This document shows positions 43,375-52,336 of a DNA stretch of 64,000 nucleotides, piece after piece (within the stretch, counting starts at the first letter, position 1; each line of letters begins with the position of its first letter). The stretch is from Lachnospiraceae bacterium (GTDB lineage Bacteria > Bacillota > Clostridia > Lachnospirales > Lachnospiraceae), in assembly GCA_015057455.1 (NCBI GenBank), contig SVEH01000007.1:1-64000 (forward strand), given 5' to 3'. The notes under the pieces were generated by a model. It was given only the letters and a program-made list of their open reading frames with translations. It had not been told where the DNA came from and made no database searches. Made by a program: the position numbers and the translations under genes.

Positions 43375-44928
43375 ATGAAAAACAATGTAAAGTTATCAGG
43401 TAGCGCCTTAATAGAAGGTGTAATGATTAAGAATGAAGGACAATACGCCATGGCCCTTAGAAAAGGTAATAGTGATATAGAGATTGTCCATGATGTATAT
43501 AAAGGAATTTTAGGAAGAGGTTCATTTAGTAAGATTCCTATCTTAAGAGGAATTTTTGCACTAATAGATTATTTAGGATTGGGAATAAAGTCAATTTTAT
43601 TTTCATCAGATTTTTATGAAGATAATTCAAAGGAAGAACCGGGTGCAATTCAGAGATTTTTAAAGAAATTTACTGGTAAGTATCATGAAAGTTTTGAATT
43701 GATAACATGTATTACAATAGCACTTATTTTATCAATTGGACTATTTATTGTTGCGCCTTATATGTTAGCGGGTGTATTAGCAGATTTAGTTATACCAAGT
43801 TCAACATTAATGACTGTATTAGAGATTTTACTAAGAGTTATTATGATCGTTGCTTATATAGTTTTAATAGTAATGAATAAAGATGTTAGGCGAATTTGCA
43901 GATATCATGGAGCACAACATAAAGTTATTAATTGTTTGAATAATGGTGAGGAACTTACTATAAATAATGTAAGAAGAGCATCAAAGTATGACAAAGATTG
44001 TGAATTGAACTTTATAATAGGAGTTTTTGGAATAAGTTTAATTGTATTTGCTTTTATTAGAAGTAGTGATATATGGTTAAGAATGGCACTTAGGGTTATA
44101 ATTATTCCTATAGTTGCTGCTATTTTATATGAAATAATGTTAATAACTAATAAAGCTGCATCTGGTGCAGGCGCAATATTACAAGGACCACAGAAGTTCT
44201 TACAAAAATTACTAGTTACTGAGCCAACAGATGACATGTTAGAGGTTGCTATTGAGTCATTGCAAGCAGTTTTTGATTGGAGAGACCATTTAGGACTTCC
44301 ACCTGAAGGAGAGGAACGTAAGACATATGAGATAAAAGGTGGCGCTGGTGCTAAAGATGTTGGAATTAATAGTGGTATTAATATAAATAGTAATATTAAT
44401 AATGGAATAAATAATAATATGATGAATAATGCATCTTATGATAATAGTATGATGCAAGGGTCAATGTATGATAATAATTATTATAATACTGAGTATGATA
44501 ATACAGCATATGATGGGGATTCATATGATTATAATTTGAATAATCAACCTAATTATAATAATTTGTCATATGATGAATATAATAATGGACAATATTTTGT
44601 TGAAAGTGATGGTGCTCATAATCCACAATATACAGATTTAGGTAATGTTGTAACTAGACAGTCATTAGATGAAGGTATAACAAAACAACCTGAATATGAA
44701 CAAGCTGATTATAATATGCCTAATCAAGATTATAATAATATGTATGGCGAATATATGCAGAATAATGGTTATAATAACAATTATAATAATGGATATGATT
44801 ATAATAATATGCAATATAATAATGGACAGCAAGGTAATATGTATAATCAAGGTAATTATGGCAACGGATATAATGAGCAAGATGATTTAAAGATGTTGGA
44901 TAGGTATTTTACAGATGATAACTATTAG
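43375..44928 (+). CDS. DUF1385 (YqhQ-like) membrane protein with Asn/Tyr-rich tail
   Basis: 517-aa membrane protein. The family signature GSALIEGVMIKNEGQYAMAL lies near the start, and RRICRYHGAQHKVINCLNNG near 175-194 is the conserved DUF1385 core. Four to five membrane segments lie between about 105 and 260. From about residue 325 to 505 the protein is low complexity, rich in Asn, Tyr, Met and Asp (NNGYNNNYNNGYDYNN-type), ending in a charged DLKMLDRYFTDDN. The tail is unusual for the family. Start: the ATG at 43366 lies directly after GGAGG, so the ATG at 43375 is used. It overlaps prmC by 14 bases. Function unknown; gene order with rho, rpmE, prmC and prfA is conserved in clostridia. Confidence 0.88.
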   Translation: MKNNVKLSGSALIEGVMIKNEGQYAMALRKGNSDIEIVHDVYKGILGRGSFSKIPILRGIFALIDYLGLGIKSILFSSDFYEDNSKEEPGAIQRFLKKFTGKYHESFELITCITIALILSIGLFIVAPYMLAGVLADLVIPSSTLMTVLEILLRVIMIVAYIVLIVMNKDVRRICRYHGAQHKVINCLNNGEELTINNVRRASKYDKDCELNFIIGVFGISLIVFAFIRSSDIWLRMALRVIIIPIVAAILYEIMLITNKAASGAGAILQGPQKFLQKLLVTEPTDDMLEVAIESLQAVFDWRDHLGLPPEGEERKTYEIKGGAGAKDVGINSGININSNINNGINNNMMNNASYDNSMMQGSMYDNNYYNTEYDNTAYDGDSYDYNLNNQPNYNNLSYDEYNNGQYFVESDGAHNPQYTDLGNVVTRQSLDEGITKQPEYEQADYNMPNQDYNNMYGEYMQNNGYNNNYNNGYDYNNMQYNNGQQGNMYNQGNYGNGYNEQDDLKMLDRYFTDDNY

Positions 44929-45769
44929 AGAATTATATAGACAAGGTTATGAAATTTTATCTAATAGCGATATAGATGATGCGAAAGTTGATGCTAAGTT
45001 GCTGTTAGAATTTGCGTTGAATATGACTAGTAGTGAATATCATATGAGTTATGATAAAGAAGTAAGCAATGATATGTGTGAGAATTATCTTACTTTAATT
45101 GAGCAGAGAGCAACACATTATCCACTTCAATATATAACAGGCACACAAGAATTTATGGGGATTGAATTTATGGTTAATGAGAATGTTTTAATTCCTAGAT
45201 GGGAAACAGAGATGCTTGTTGAAGAAGTATTAAAAGAGTGTGATAAGTTTTCAACTGTTTTAGATATGTGTTCTGGTTCGGGATGTATTGCTACTAGTAT
45301 AAAGAAATTAGGAAAAGTATATAGAGCAGTAGGTGTAGATATTTCTAAGGAAGCAATTAATGTAGGTATGTATAATGCATTAAAGAATGAAGTGGATATA
45401 GAATTTGTTAATAGTGATTTATTTGAGAATGTAAAAGGTAAGTACGATATAATAGTTTCTAATCCACCTTATATTAAGACAAAGGTAATAGAAGGTCTTA
45501 TGCCAGAGGTAAGAAGATTTGAACCAATGATTGCATTAGATGGAACAGAAGATGGATTGCATTTTTATAGAAGAATTATTGCAGATGCACCTAATTTTCT
45601 AAAAGATAATGGATGGATATTCTTTGAAATTGGACATGACCAAGGTAAAGATGTAGCTATGTTATTAGCTAAGAATGATGAATTTAAAGAAATCCAAGTA
45701 ATAAAAGATTATGCAGGGAATAGTCGTATAGTTAAAGCTAAATATGAGAGAGCTAATGGAAGCTATTAA
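44915..45769 (+). CDS. prmC: Release factor glutamine methyltransferase
   Basis: 284-aa SAM-dependent methyltransferase that methylates the GGQ glutamine of release factors. The SAM motif VLDMCSGSGCIATSI lies near 113-127 and the catalytic SNPPYIKT near 183-190. The N-terminal helical domain is normal. The usual PRPETE before the SAM domain reads PRWETE here. It starts inside the end of the DUF1385 gene and is followed 22 bases later by its substrate gene prfA, so the functional pairing is clear. Confidence 0.95.
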   Translation: MITIRELYRQGYEILSNSDIDDAKVDAKLLLEFALNMTSSEYHMSYDKEVSNDMCENYLTLIEQRATHYPLQYITGTQEFMGIEFMVNENVLIPRWETEMLVEEVLKECDKFSTVLDMCSGSGCIATSIKKLGKVYRAVGVDISKEAINVGMYNALKNEVDIEFVNSDLFENVKGKYDIIVSNPPYIKTKVIEGLMPEVRRFEPMIALDGTEDGLHFYRRIIADAPNFLKDNGWIFFEIGHDQGKDVAMLLAKNDEFKEIQVIKDYAGNSRIVKAKYERANGSY

Positions 45770-45791
45770 ATAAATTTTAGGAGGAATAGAT

Positions 45792-46865
45792 ATGTTTGAT
45801 AAGTTGGAGGATTTGGTAGTAAGGTTTAATGAAATATTAGAAGAATTAAATGATCCAACAGTAGTTAATGACCAAGAGAAATTCAGAAAACTAATGAAAG
45901 AGCAGAATGATTTAAGCGCAATAGTTGAGAAATATAAAGAATACAAGAACACTAAGCAGAATATAGAAGATAGTCTATTTATATTAGATGAAGAGTCAGA
46001 TGAAGAATTAAAAGAGATGGCAAAAGAAGAATTGGCAGAATCAAAGGATAGACTAGTTGAAATAGAAGAAGAATTAAAGATTTTATTATTACCTAAAGAC
46101 CCTAATGATGATAAGAATGTTATTGTTGAAATTAGAGGTGGAGCAGGTGGTGATGAAGCTGCTTTATTTGCAGCAGAGTTATATAGAATGTACACTATGT
46201 ATGCTGAGAGTAACAGATGGAAGATTGATATGATGAACCTTAATGAGAATGGAATAGGTGGATTTAAGGAAGTTGTATTTATGATTAATGGTACAGGTGC
46301 ATATTCTAAGCTAAAATATGAAAGTGGTGTACATCGTGTACAAAGAATACCTGCTACAGAGTCAGGTGGACGTATACATACTTCTACAGCAACAGTAGCT
46401 ATCATGCCAGAAGCAGAAGAAGTTGATGTTCATTTGGATATGAATGATTGTAAGTTTGATGTTTTTCGTGCATCTGGTAATGGTGGACAATGTGTTAACA
46501 CTACTGACTCAGCGGTTAGACTTACACATTTACCTACAGGTATTGTTATATCATGTCAAGATGAAAAATCTCAGTTAAAGAATAGAGATAAAGCACTTAA
46601 AGTATTACGTTCAAGATTATATGAATTAGAGATGCAAAAGGCACAAGATGCTGAAGCAGAGGCTAGAAGAAGTCAAGTTGGAACAGGAGATCGTTCAGAG
46701 AAGATAAGAACATATAATTTCCCACAAGGACGTGTTACTGATCATAGAATTAAATTTACTTCACATAGACTAGAAGAGATTCTTAATGGAGATTTGACAG
46801 AAGTAATAGATAACTTAATTGCAGCAGATCAAGCTGCAAAATTAGCTAAAGTTAATGAAGAATAG
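45792..46865 (+). CDS. prfA: Peptide chain release factor 1
   Basis: 357-aa release factor for UAA and UAG. The catalytic GGQ lies in [18 protein letters not shown] (about 228-245). The codon-recognition tripeptide is PAT ([12 protein letters not shown], about 183-194), which identifies RF1; RF2 would have SPF. AGGAGGAA precedes the ATG. It is co-transcribed with prmC. A palindromic repeat element begins about 30 bases after the stop. Confidence 0.97.
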   Translation: MFDKLEDLVVRFNEILEELNDPTVVNDQEKFRKLMKEQNDLSAIVEKYKEYKNTKQNIEDSLFILDEESDEELKEMAKEELAESKDRLVEIEEELKILLLPKDPNDDKNVIVEIRGGAGGDEAALFAAELYRMYTMYAESNRWKIDMMNLNENGIGGFKEVVFMINGTGAYSKLKYESGVHRVQRIPATESGGRIHTSTATVAIMPEAEEVDVHLDMNDCKFDVFRASGNGGQCVNTTDSAVRLTHLPTGIVISCQDEKSQLKNRDKALKVLRSRLYELEMQKAQDAEAEARRSQVGTGDRSEKIRTYNFPQGRVTDHRIKFTSHRLEEILNGDLTEVIDNLIAADQAAKLAKVNEE

Positions 46866-46894
46866 ATTTTTTGTAGCTCTCTACGAGTTTTAGG

Positions 46895-47090
46895 TTACTA
46901 TCCTAGTGACGCAATAATACGGATTCGAATATATATGTTTAATGGACGTTCTCACTTGACTTTGCACCTAGTGGATACTAAGTTCTTTCTGCGCTGGCGC
47001 TTGAAATCACTAAGTACCAAGGAGCTCAGACACCATTCAACATATATATTCGAGTCCCTTTATTATACGCTGTGTACTGAGAGATATAGT
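46895..47090. repeat. Long palindromic repeat element (full copy)
   Basis: GGATTCGAATATATATGTTT (46921-46940) and AATGG that follows are repeated in inverse orientation by CCATT-AACATATATATTCGA (47033-47053). The arms extend outward through GACGCAATAATAC and its counterpart TTATTATACGC. The interior is GC-richer and partly self-complementary. Its right half recurs at 122-222. The 17-mer TAGTGACGCAATAATAC at its left end recurs exactly at 54499-54515. This is a dispersed family, possibly a non-autonomous mobile element. Confidence 0.75.
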
Positions 47091-47220
47091 AATAATTCCA
47101 TTTTCGTACTTTAATTAATATTATACTTTTTTTAAACTTTTATGTTGTGATATGTGTCTTTTTATTTAAATTCGATTTTATTATATTATATAGAAGCAGC
47201 TTAAAGAATTCCTAAACCCA

Positions 47221-47244
47221 GGCACCTGTCGGAACGACGGGGCC
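47221..47244 (-). terminator. Candidate terminator of the ZIP transporter gene
   Basis: GGCACCTGTCG-GAA-CGACGGGGCC folds with one mismatch and one bulge, 27 bases beyond the minus-strand stop. The following U-tract on the minus strand is weak (GGGTTT). Confidence 0.45.
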
Positions 47245-47270
47245 CTAGAAAGCGAGAAATCATAGTTTAT

Positions 47271-48059
47271 CTATCCTAAAGCTACATCTAGGATCATCAT
47301 TAGAGTGAAGCCTAGAGCAGCGGCAATTGTACCGATATTAGAGTGATTACCGCTTTGAGATTCAGGAATAAGTTCTTCTATAACTACATACATCATTGCA
47401 CCGGCAGCAAAGGACAGGAATCCTGGAAGCAATGGTTCAACTAGATGAGCTACTAGTATAGTAAGAAATCCAAAGATAGGTTCAACTATACCCGACAAAG
47501 AACCATATAGGAAAGCTCTTTTTTTACTTATGTTATAGTCTTTTAGAGGCATGGATATAATGGCCCCTTCTGGGAAGTTTTGAATAGCAATACCTATTGA
47601 TAATGCAATAGCACCACTAAGTGTAATAAGGACATTATCAGTAAGTAATCCAGAGAATACAACACCAACAGCCATACCTTCAGGTATATTATGCAATGTT
47701 ACTGCAAGTAATAACATTGTAGATTTCTTTAAATTTGCTTTAACACCTTCTGGCGTGTCATCATTTGTATGCAAATGGGGTATAAACGTGTCTAGAACAA
47801 GAAGAAAAGCAATACCTAGAAGAAAACCAATACTTGCTGGTATCCAAGGTGTTTTATTTTGTTCTTCAGCCATTTCTAAAGCTGGAATAAGTAATGACCA
47901 AATAGATGCAGCAATCATAACACCAGAAGCAAATCCTAATAATGCTTTTTGGAGTTTGTCATTCATTTTATTTTTTAGAAAAAATACCATTGAAGATCCC
48001 AATGTTGTGCCAATAAAAGGTATTAATAATCCAATAGCTATAATTGATATATTGTTCAT
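47271..48059 (-). CDS. ZIP-family divalent metal transporter
   Basis: 262-aa integral membrane protein with about eight hydrophobic segments. The ZIP signature HNIPEGMAVGVVFSG lies near 123-137 in the fourth membrane segment, and NFPEGAIISMPL near 163-174 is the matching motif in the fifth. A His-containing loop (IPHLHTND, about 93-100) lies between membrane segments three and four. Zinc or another divalent metal is imported or moved down its gradient. AGAGGTGA precedes the ATG on the minus strand. Single gene. Confidence 0.92.
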   Translation of the reverse strand: MNNISIIAIGLLIPFIGTTLGSSMVFFLKNKMNDKLQKALLGFASGVMIAASIWSLLIPALEMAEEQNKTPWIPASIGFLLGIAFLLVLDTFIPHLHTNDDTPEGVKANLKKSTMLLLAVTLHNIPEGMAVGVVFSGLLTDNVLITLSGAIALSIGIAIQNFPEGAIISMPLKDYNISKKRAFLYGSLSGIVEPIFGFLTILVAHLVEPLLPGFLSFAAGAMMYVVIEELIPESQSGNHSNIGTIAAALGFTLMMILDVALG

Positions 48060-48417
48060 AATTCACCTCTTTATAGAATTTGTTATTTACAGTATATTCT
48101 GTAATAGTATTTTCGTGTGTATAATAAATATTCTTAAATAGTAAAAATAAGTATTTTATATAATAAAATGTGTAATTGGTAATAATAAATTTTGTTTAGT
48201 CAGTAACGATATATGTAGTAGTAATAGTATATGAATAATAAAAACACTAATAGTATATACGATATCAATAGTAAATATCAATATCCATCGTATATATAAA
48301 TATCAATAGTATATACGATAGTGATAGTATATAACAAGATTAGAAGTACATAGTATATGGCAACAATAATATTAGCAATAGAAATAATAGTACTGATATT
48401 AAAAAGCGGAGGATAAT
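48060..48417. other. AT-rich divergent intergenic region with degenerate repeats
   Basis: 358 bases between the ZIP gene and the Cys-protein gene. AATAGTATATACGATA occurs at 48249 and again at 48307, with inverted relatives such as ATCGTATATAT near 48287. The rest is simple AT-rich sequence. No gene seen. Confidence 0.6.
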
Positions 48418-48936
48418 ATGGAAAACAGAGTAGATAAAGCAGAAAGATTGTTTAGAGAAGGGTATAATTGTGCACAGGCAGTTGTAGGTGCATTTTGTGA
48501 TATATATGGAGTAGAGGAGGAGTTAGGAGTAAGAATGGCGGCTTCATTTGGAGCAGGATTTGGCAGAATGAGAGAAATATGTGGCGCAGTTTCTGGAATG
48601 GGCATAATTGCAGGATTAGAAAATGGAGCAACTAAAGGTAGTGACACATTAGGAAAGAAAGCTAATTATGATTTGGTAGTATTAATGGTTGAAGAATTTA
48701 AAAAAAATAATGGAACTATAATATGTAGAGAACTTTTAGGATTAGATAATAAATCTACAAAAGATGTAAAAGAGGGTTCTACAATATTAGATAAAGAACA
48801 AACTATCAACAAAACTGTGGATACAATGCCACAAAAAAGGGATGAAAATTATTATAAAACGAGGCCTTGTGTGGATAAAGTTAGAGAATGCGCACAGATA
48901 ATAGAAGATATAATTATGAAAGGAAAGGATATATAG
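48418..48936 (+). CDS. C_GCAxxG_C_C-family Cys protein
   Basis: 172-aa protein with the spacing of the C_GCAxxG_C_C family, thought to be redox-active. It has EGYNCAQAVVGAF (Cys18), ICGAVSGMGIIAG (the GCAxxG-type motif, here CGAVSG), a Cys in IICRELLG, and RPCVDKVRECAQIIED at the end. Glycine-rich FGAGFGRMREICG precedes the second Cys. The exact reaction is not known. GCGGAGGA precedes the ATG. The HD-domain gene begins four bases after its stop. Confidence 0.8.
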   Translation: MENRVDKAERLFREGYNCAQAVVGAFCDIYGVEEELGVRMAASFGAGFGRMREICGAVSGMGIIAGLENGATKGSDTLGKKANYDLVVLMVEEFKKNNGTIICRELLGLDNKSTKDVKEGSTILDKEQTINKTVDTMPQKRDENYYKTRPCVDKVRECAQIIEDIIMKGKDI

Positions 48937-48940
48937 ATAT

Positions 48941-49531
48941 ATGGATGAGAGATTAAAAAAACAAATAGATTTTATAATAGAAACAGATAAGGCAAAACAA
49001 ATATTTAGACAAAATTATATAGCGGATGGTTCAAGAAAAGAAAACGATGCGGAACATGGTTGGCAATTAGCGTTAATGTCTTATTTATTGAAAGAACATG
49101 CTAATGAAGATATAGATATAGTAAAAGTTATGATTATGGTTCTTATACATGATATAGTTGAAATAGATGCAGGAGATACATATGCATTTGATGAGAAAGG
49201 TTATGAAAGTAAAAGAGATAGAGAAGTAGCCGCAGCTGATAGAATATACAATATATTGCCTAAGGATCAAGCTAAAGAGTTATATGATATATGGGAAGAA
49301 TTTGAAGCGTATGAAACGCCTGAGGCTAAATATGCCCATGCGTTAGATCATTTTCAACCGTTATTATTACATCATAATACAAATGGAATCTCATGGAAAG
49401 AACATGGTATAAGTAAGTCTCAAGTATATAAGAGAAATATTAGAACAAAGGAAGGTTCTAAGACGATAGATGATTGTATAAATGAAGTTGTAGAGATTAA
49501 TGTTAAAAAAGGTAATTTGAAGGATGAATAA
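48941..49531 (+). CDS. HD-domain phosphohydrolase (YfbR/HDDC2-like)
   Basis: 196-aa protein with an HD metal-binding domain: DAEHGWQLAL (first His), VLIHDIVEIDAGDT (the HD pair), and a later Asp in HALDHFQPL. This spacing fits the YfbR/HDDC2 group of 5'-deoxynucleotidases that act on dNMPs, though other phosphomonoesters are possible. It starts four bases after the preceding gene with AAAGGA upstream, so the pair is one operon. A perfect terminator follows. Confidence 0.85.
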   Translation: MDERLKKQIDFIIETDKAKQIFRQNYIADGSRKENDAEHGWQLALMSYLLKEHANEDIDIVKVMIMVLIHDIVEIDAGDTYAFDEKGYESKRDREVAAADRIYNILPKDQAKELYDIWEEFEAYETPEAKYAHALDHFQPLLLHHNTNGISWKEHGISKSQVYKRNIRTKEGSKTIDDCINEVVEINVKKGNLKDE

Positions 49532-49534
49532 AAA

Positions 49535-49568
49535 TGGCTGTGTAAAATATTTTACACAGCCACTTTTT
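49535..49568. terminator. Perfect palindromic terminator between convergent genes
   Basis: TGGCTGTGTAAAAT / ATTTTACACAGCCA (49535-49562) is a perfect 28-base palindrome followed by CTTTTTAT. It ends the HD-gene transcript and could also serve the minus-strand gene at 49615. Confidence 0.85.
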
Positions 49569-49614
49569 ATCTATTTAAATAAATAAATGAAAACAAAATG
49601 AAATTATCTTTAGT

Positions 49615-50370
49615 TTATTTTGGTTGATATATTGGTGAAACACGATAGTTGTAACCATTATTGTTATCCCAAACTTGCTCACCAGTACATTTTAAAATTC
49701 TAAAACAATACTCTAGACTGTCTGTTTCATATCCATGAACAGTAGTAGAGAAGTAGTTTCTTACAGGTGTTCCATTTACAACAACTGAATGAAAATCCAT
49801 TCTTGAATATTTAGTTGTATTCCATTCATCTAATGTGTAACATAAATCAACATAATCAATGGCACTAGCTTCATGATAAGGTTTATCATATTCAACAGTA
49901 TATGAACATGGAACATTAGAAGATAGTACCTTAACTTGATAGTTATTGTTCTCGTTATTTATCCATCCTTCAGTATCTTTTAATGTAATAAATTTAAAGC
50001 AATAATCAACTACATCACCTTCGTTAACAGTGATAATAGTTTCATATGTATAATATGTAGTAAAAACACCAGACCCATAGTTATATGAATCGCTTTGAAC
50101 CATGTCTTGGTCTATGGCAGTTTTCCAACCGTCAACACTATAATGTAATATACCTTTTTTAGTTATAGATGGTATATAGTAATTTGTTGACATTTGTATT
50201 TTGTAACGAACTTTTTTCTTGCTGTGTTCATTCTTAGCAACAGATGAATTAGTAGTTTTATTACTAGCTTTAGCTGTTAATCCAGTATTGCCAATAACAG
50301 TAGCAAGTATTGTTGCTATTAAAACAACAGATAAAATCGATAATTTCTTCATAAATAAGTTTTTTTTCAT
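49615..50370 (-). CDS. Secreted protein with two starch-binding-like modules
   Basis: 251-aa exported protein. A classical signal peptide (MKKLSILSVVLIATILATVIG, cleavage probably after AKA near 35) precedes two similar beta-sandwich modules at about 55-150 and 155-250. Each has a GW or EW (VDGWKT; LDEWNT), an aromatic-rich middle, DYCFKF or EYCFRI, and an NN-x-x-NY ending (INNENNNY; WDNNNGYNY). The last feature is typical of CBM25/CBM53-type starch-binding modules. No catalytic domain or sorting signal is present. It may be a soluble starch- or glycogen-binding protein; the ligand is inferred. GGGAGGAA precedes the ATG. Confidence 0.72.
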   Translation of the reverse strand: MKKNLFMKKLSILSVVLIATILATVIGNTGLTAKASNKTTNSSVAKNEHSKKKVRYKIQMSTNYYIPSITKKGILHYSVDGWKTAIDQDMVQSDSYNYGSGVFTTYYTYETIITVNEGDVVDYCFKFITLKDTEGWINNENNNYQVKVLSSNVPCSYTVEYDKPYHEASAIDYVDLCYTLDEWNTTKYSRMDFHSVVVNGTPVRNYFSTTVHGYETDSLEYCFRILKCTGEQVWDNNNGYNYRVSPIYQPK

Positions 50371-50414
50371 TATTTATTCCTCCCAAAATATTAATCATCT
50401 TAATTCCATCATTT

Positions 50415-50443
50415 ATATTAGCTTAAAAAGCATATTATTTCAA
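50415..50443 (-). promoter_or_regulatory. Promoter of the starch-binding-like gene
   Basis: On the minus strand TTGAAA (50443-50438), 17-base spacer, TAATAT (50420-50415). The -35 is good and the -10 is moderate. Confidence 0.45.
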
Positions 50444-50785
50444 GAAAAATTGTGTATAAATAAGTAATTTCTACAAAATGAATGGAATAAGAAAACAATA
50501 ATTATTAAAATTGTCTATAAAGATGAGTGTTTATATTTATACAATTAAAAAAGTATAACTATTACACAAAATACATAGTGTATAGTTGTGCAAAATGACT
50601 AATAAAAATAATATAAGAAAAAAATATTGAAAAATATATAGTGAAAATTAATGAAAATGTAAAAGAATGATAAGATAATATGTAAATAATTGTAAAAATA
50701 TGAAAAATTGAAGGGAGTGTATAATTAAAAAGAATAAAAAGTTAAAACAATAATAATAAAATATTTCAAAAATGTTACAAAAGTA

Positions 50786-50814
50786 TTGAAAAAATGTTCA
50801 AAATATGGTTTAAT
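50786..50814 (+). promoter_or_regulatory. Promoter of the 464-aa membrane protein gene
   Basis: TTGAAA (50786-50791), 17-base spacer, TTTAAT (50809-50814). The palindrome at 50860-50883 lies in the leader about 40 bases downstream of the predicted start. Confidence 0.5.
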
Positions 50815-50859
50815 AGAATAAAGGGTTATGTGTGTAACTATTTAAAAATAGGTTTTTGG

Positions 50860-50883
50860 TATTATCTAATTAATTAGATAATA
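50860..50883. promoter_or_regulatory. Perfect 24-bp palindrome before a ribosome binding site
   Basis: TATTATCTAATT / AATTAGATAATA, a perfect 12+12 palindrome without spacer, lies directly before GAGGGG and 18 bases before the ATG of the 464-aa protein. As DNA it could be an operator; as RNA a hairpin just before the ribosome binding site. Confidence 0.7.
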
Positions 50884-50901
50884 AAATGAGGGGTAATTTT
50901 T

Positions 50902-52296
50902 ATGAACGATATGGGGAATAAAAGAGGTTACAATTCTAATCAAAATCAAATGAATAATAAAAGATATGCCAGTAATAATCAACAGTACGGGCGTAATAAT
51001 TATGGGTCTAAAAATTCAGAAAAGAATCCAAGAAATAATAATAAGAATAGTCAAGGTAATAGCATGTACGGAAATATTTGTAACACTATGCAGAAAAAGT
51101 TTAACATGACTTTATATAAAGGTGTTCAAAATAGTGAAAAAGATAATGGTAGAAAGAATAATGCTATGAGAAAATCAAGTAATAATCAAAATAAAAGATT
51201 TAATGTTATTGATAGTAAAAGTAGTTTAAATAAAGATAGACAAGGTGTTAGTAAAGTTCAATATAATCGTAATTTTAACAATAAAATGGAGCATAAAAAA
51301 GATAGAGAAACAGTATTAAAAGATTATAGTGAAGAGAAAAATGATATAAGCAAATATGAGGAAGAAGTAACAGAAGTATTACCAAAATCAGTATTTGTAT
51401 TTATTACAGTAGCTGTAATATTTGTAGCAGCGCTTATATTAACAGTAGCAAATAAAGATACAGTAAGTAAGACTTTGACACAAATTACAGATAAAAAAGA
51501 GATGCCAACAAATGACTATGATGAAGGATTAGATTTAGGATTAGATGTACAAGGTGAATTAGATTCAAACCAAGAAGAGAGTTTAGAAGAGAGAGAAGAG
51601 CTAGAGGAATTAGAAGAATTAGAACTTGCAGAAGATGACTCAAGAACAAGTATATTAGCAGCAATTGCAGCAGAGAATGATGAAACAAAAACAACTACAG
51701 TTAAAAAGCCAACAACAACTACGAAGAAGACAACAACATCAACTTCAAAAGTGGCAACAACAACGAAAAAACCTACAACAGTAAAGAAACCAACAACTAC
51801 AGATTCAACTCAAACAGATACAACAGTAGATGATGAAGAGATAGTAGAAGAAGAGAATGAAGAGGAAGTTGTAGAAGATGTTGAAATGACATTTATTCCT
51901 TTAACACTTACAGGAAGATTGTGGAGATGTTCATCGGCAACTGGATATGGGATATTTGGAGCTGATGGTGTAGCAGGCTCATTTATAAAATGTAGTGATA
52001 GTTATTATATTGAATGTTCTAATTCAGTAATGGTTCCAAAGAAAGATTTAAATGGAATATGGTTAGATGTAAGAGGAACAACAGTGCAGGAATATATTGG
52101 ATATAAGAATAATACAAAAGTTCAGGTAGTTAAAATAAGATTAGAGGAAGCGGATTCAATGTCATATAAAGATATATATGCAATAAAAGATACATACATT
52201 AATTTGGGAGCGACTTATAAAAAGAAAGGTTCAACATCAACATTTAAAAGTATCTTTGCAACAGAGGATATGGAACTTATAAGAACGGGAGCATAA
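50902..52296 (+). CDS. Single-pass membrane protein with Asn-rich N terminus and Thr/Lys-rich linker
   Basis: 464-aa protein of unknown function. Residues 1-155 are Asn/Lys-rich and disordered, probably cytoplasmic. One membrane segment (VFVFITVAVIFVAALILTVA, 164-183) follows, then an acidic stretch (about 205-248), a Thr/Lys/Pro-rich linker (about 262-308), a second acidic patch and a C-terminal folded domain (about 328-464). That domain aligns with the end of the next protein: PKKDLNGIWLDVRG matches PEADADGLWFIVKD, and IYAIKDTYINLGATYKKKG matches IYAKQGSTVTLDGTYCTRD. GAGGGG precedes the ATG. The two genes look like diverged paralogues in one operon. Confidence 0.7.
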   Translation: MNDMGNKRGYNSNQNQMNNKRYASNNQQYGRNNYGSKNSEKNPRNNNKNSQGNSMYGNICNTMQKKFNMTLYKGVQNSEKDNGRKNNAMRKSSNNQNKRFNVIDSKSSLNKDRQGVSKVQYNRNFNNKMEHKKDRETVLKDYSEEKNDISKYEEEVTEVLPKSVFVFITVAVIFVAALILTVANKDTVSKTLTQITDKKEMPTNDYDEGLDLGLDVQGELDSNQEESLEEREELEELEELELAEDDSRTSILAAIAAENDETKTTTVKKPTTTTKKTTTSTSKVATTTKKPTTVKKPTTTDSTQTDTTVDDEEIVEEENEEEVVEDVEMTFIPLTLTGRLWRCSSATGYGIFGADGVAGSFIKCSDSYYIECSNSVMVPKKDLNGIWLDVRGTTVQEYIGYKNNTKVQVVKIRLEEADSMSYKDIYAIKDTYINLGATYKKKGSTSTFKSIFATEDMELIRTGA

Positions 52297-52336
52297 TATA
52301 CGGTAGTTTTTTAAGAGGATAAAATGGGGGATTAGC

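Larger units (their letters stand above)
46866..47270. other. Intergenic region with palindromic element and GC-rich hairpin
   Basis: 405 bases between prfA and the convergent ZIP gene. It holds the palindromic repeat (46895-47090), an AT-rich stretch (47090-47200) and a GC-rich hairpin (47221-47244). No gene is seen. Confidence 0.7.
50371..50901. other. AT-rich divergent promoter region
   Basis: 531 bases between the divergent starch-binding-like gene and the 464-aa membrane protein gene. It contains a promoter for each direction and a perfect 24-bp palindrome (50860-50883). The middle is very AT-rich without further recognisable structure. Confidence 0.65.

Noticed and set aside
45665..46405. 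246-aa minus-strand open frame opposite prmC and prfA
   Set aside because: It is antisense to two certain genes, is a Ser/Leu/Ile-rich shadow and has no recognisable domain or ribosome binding site.
47755..48141. 128-aa plus-strand frame opposite the ZIP transporter
   Set aside because: It is antisense to the first half of a clear transporter gene and has no ribosome binding site or domain.
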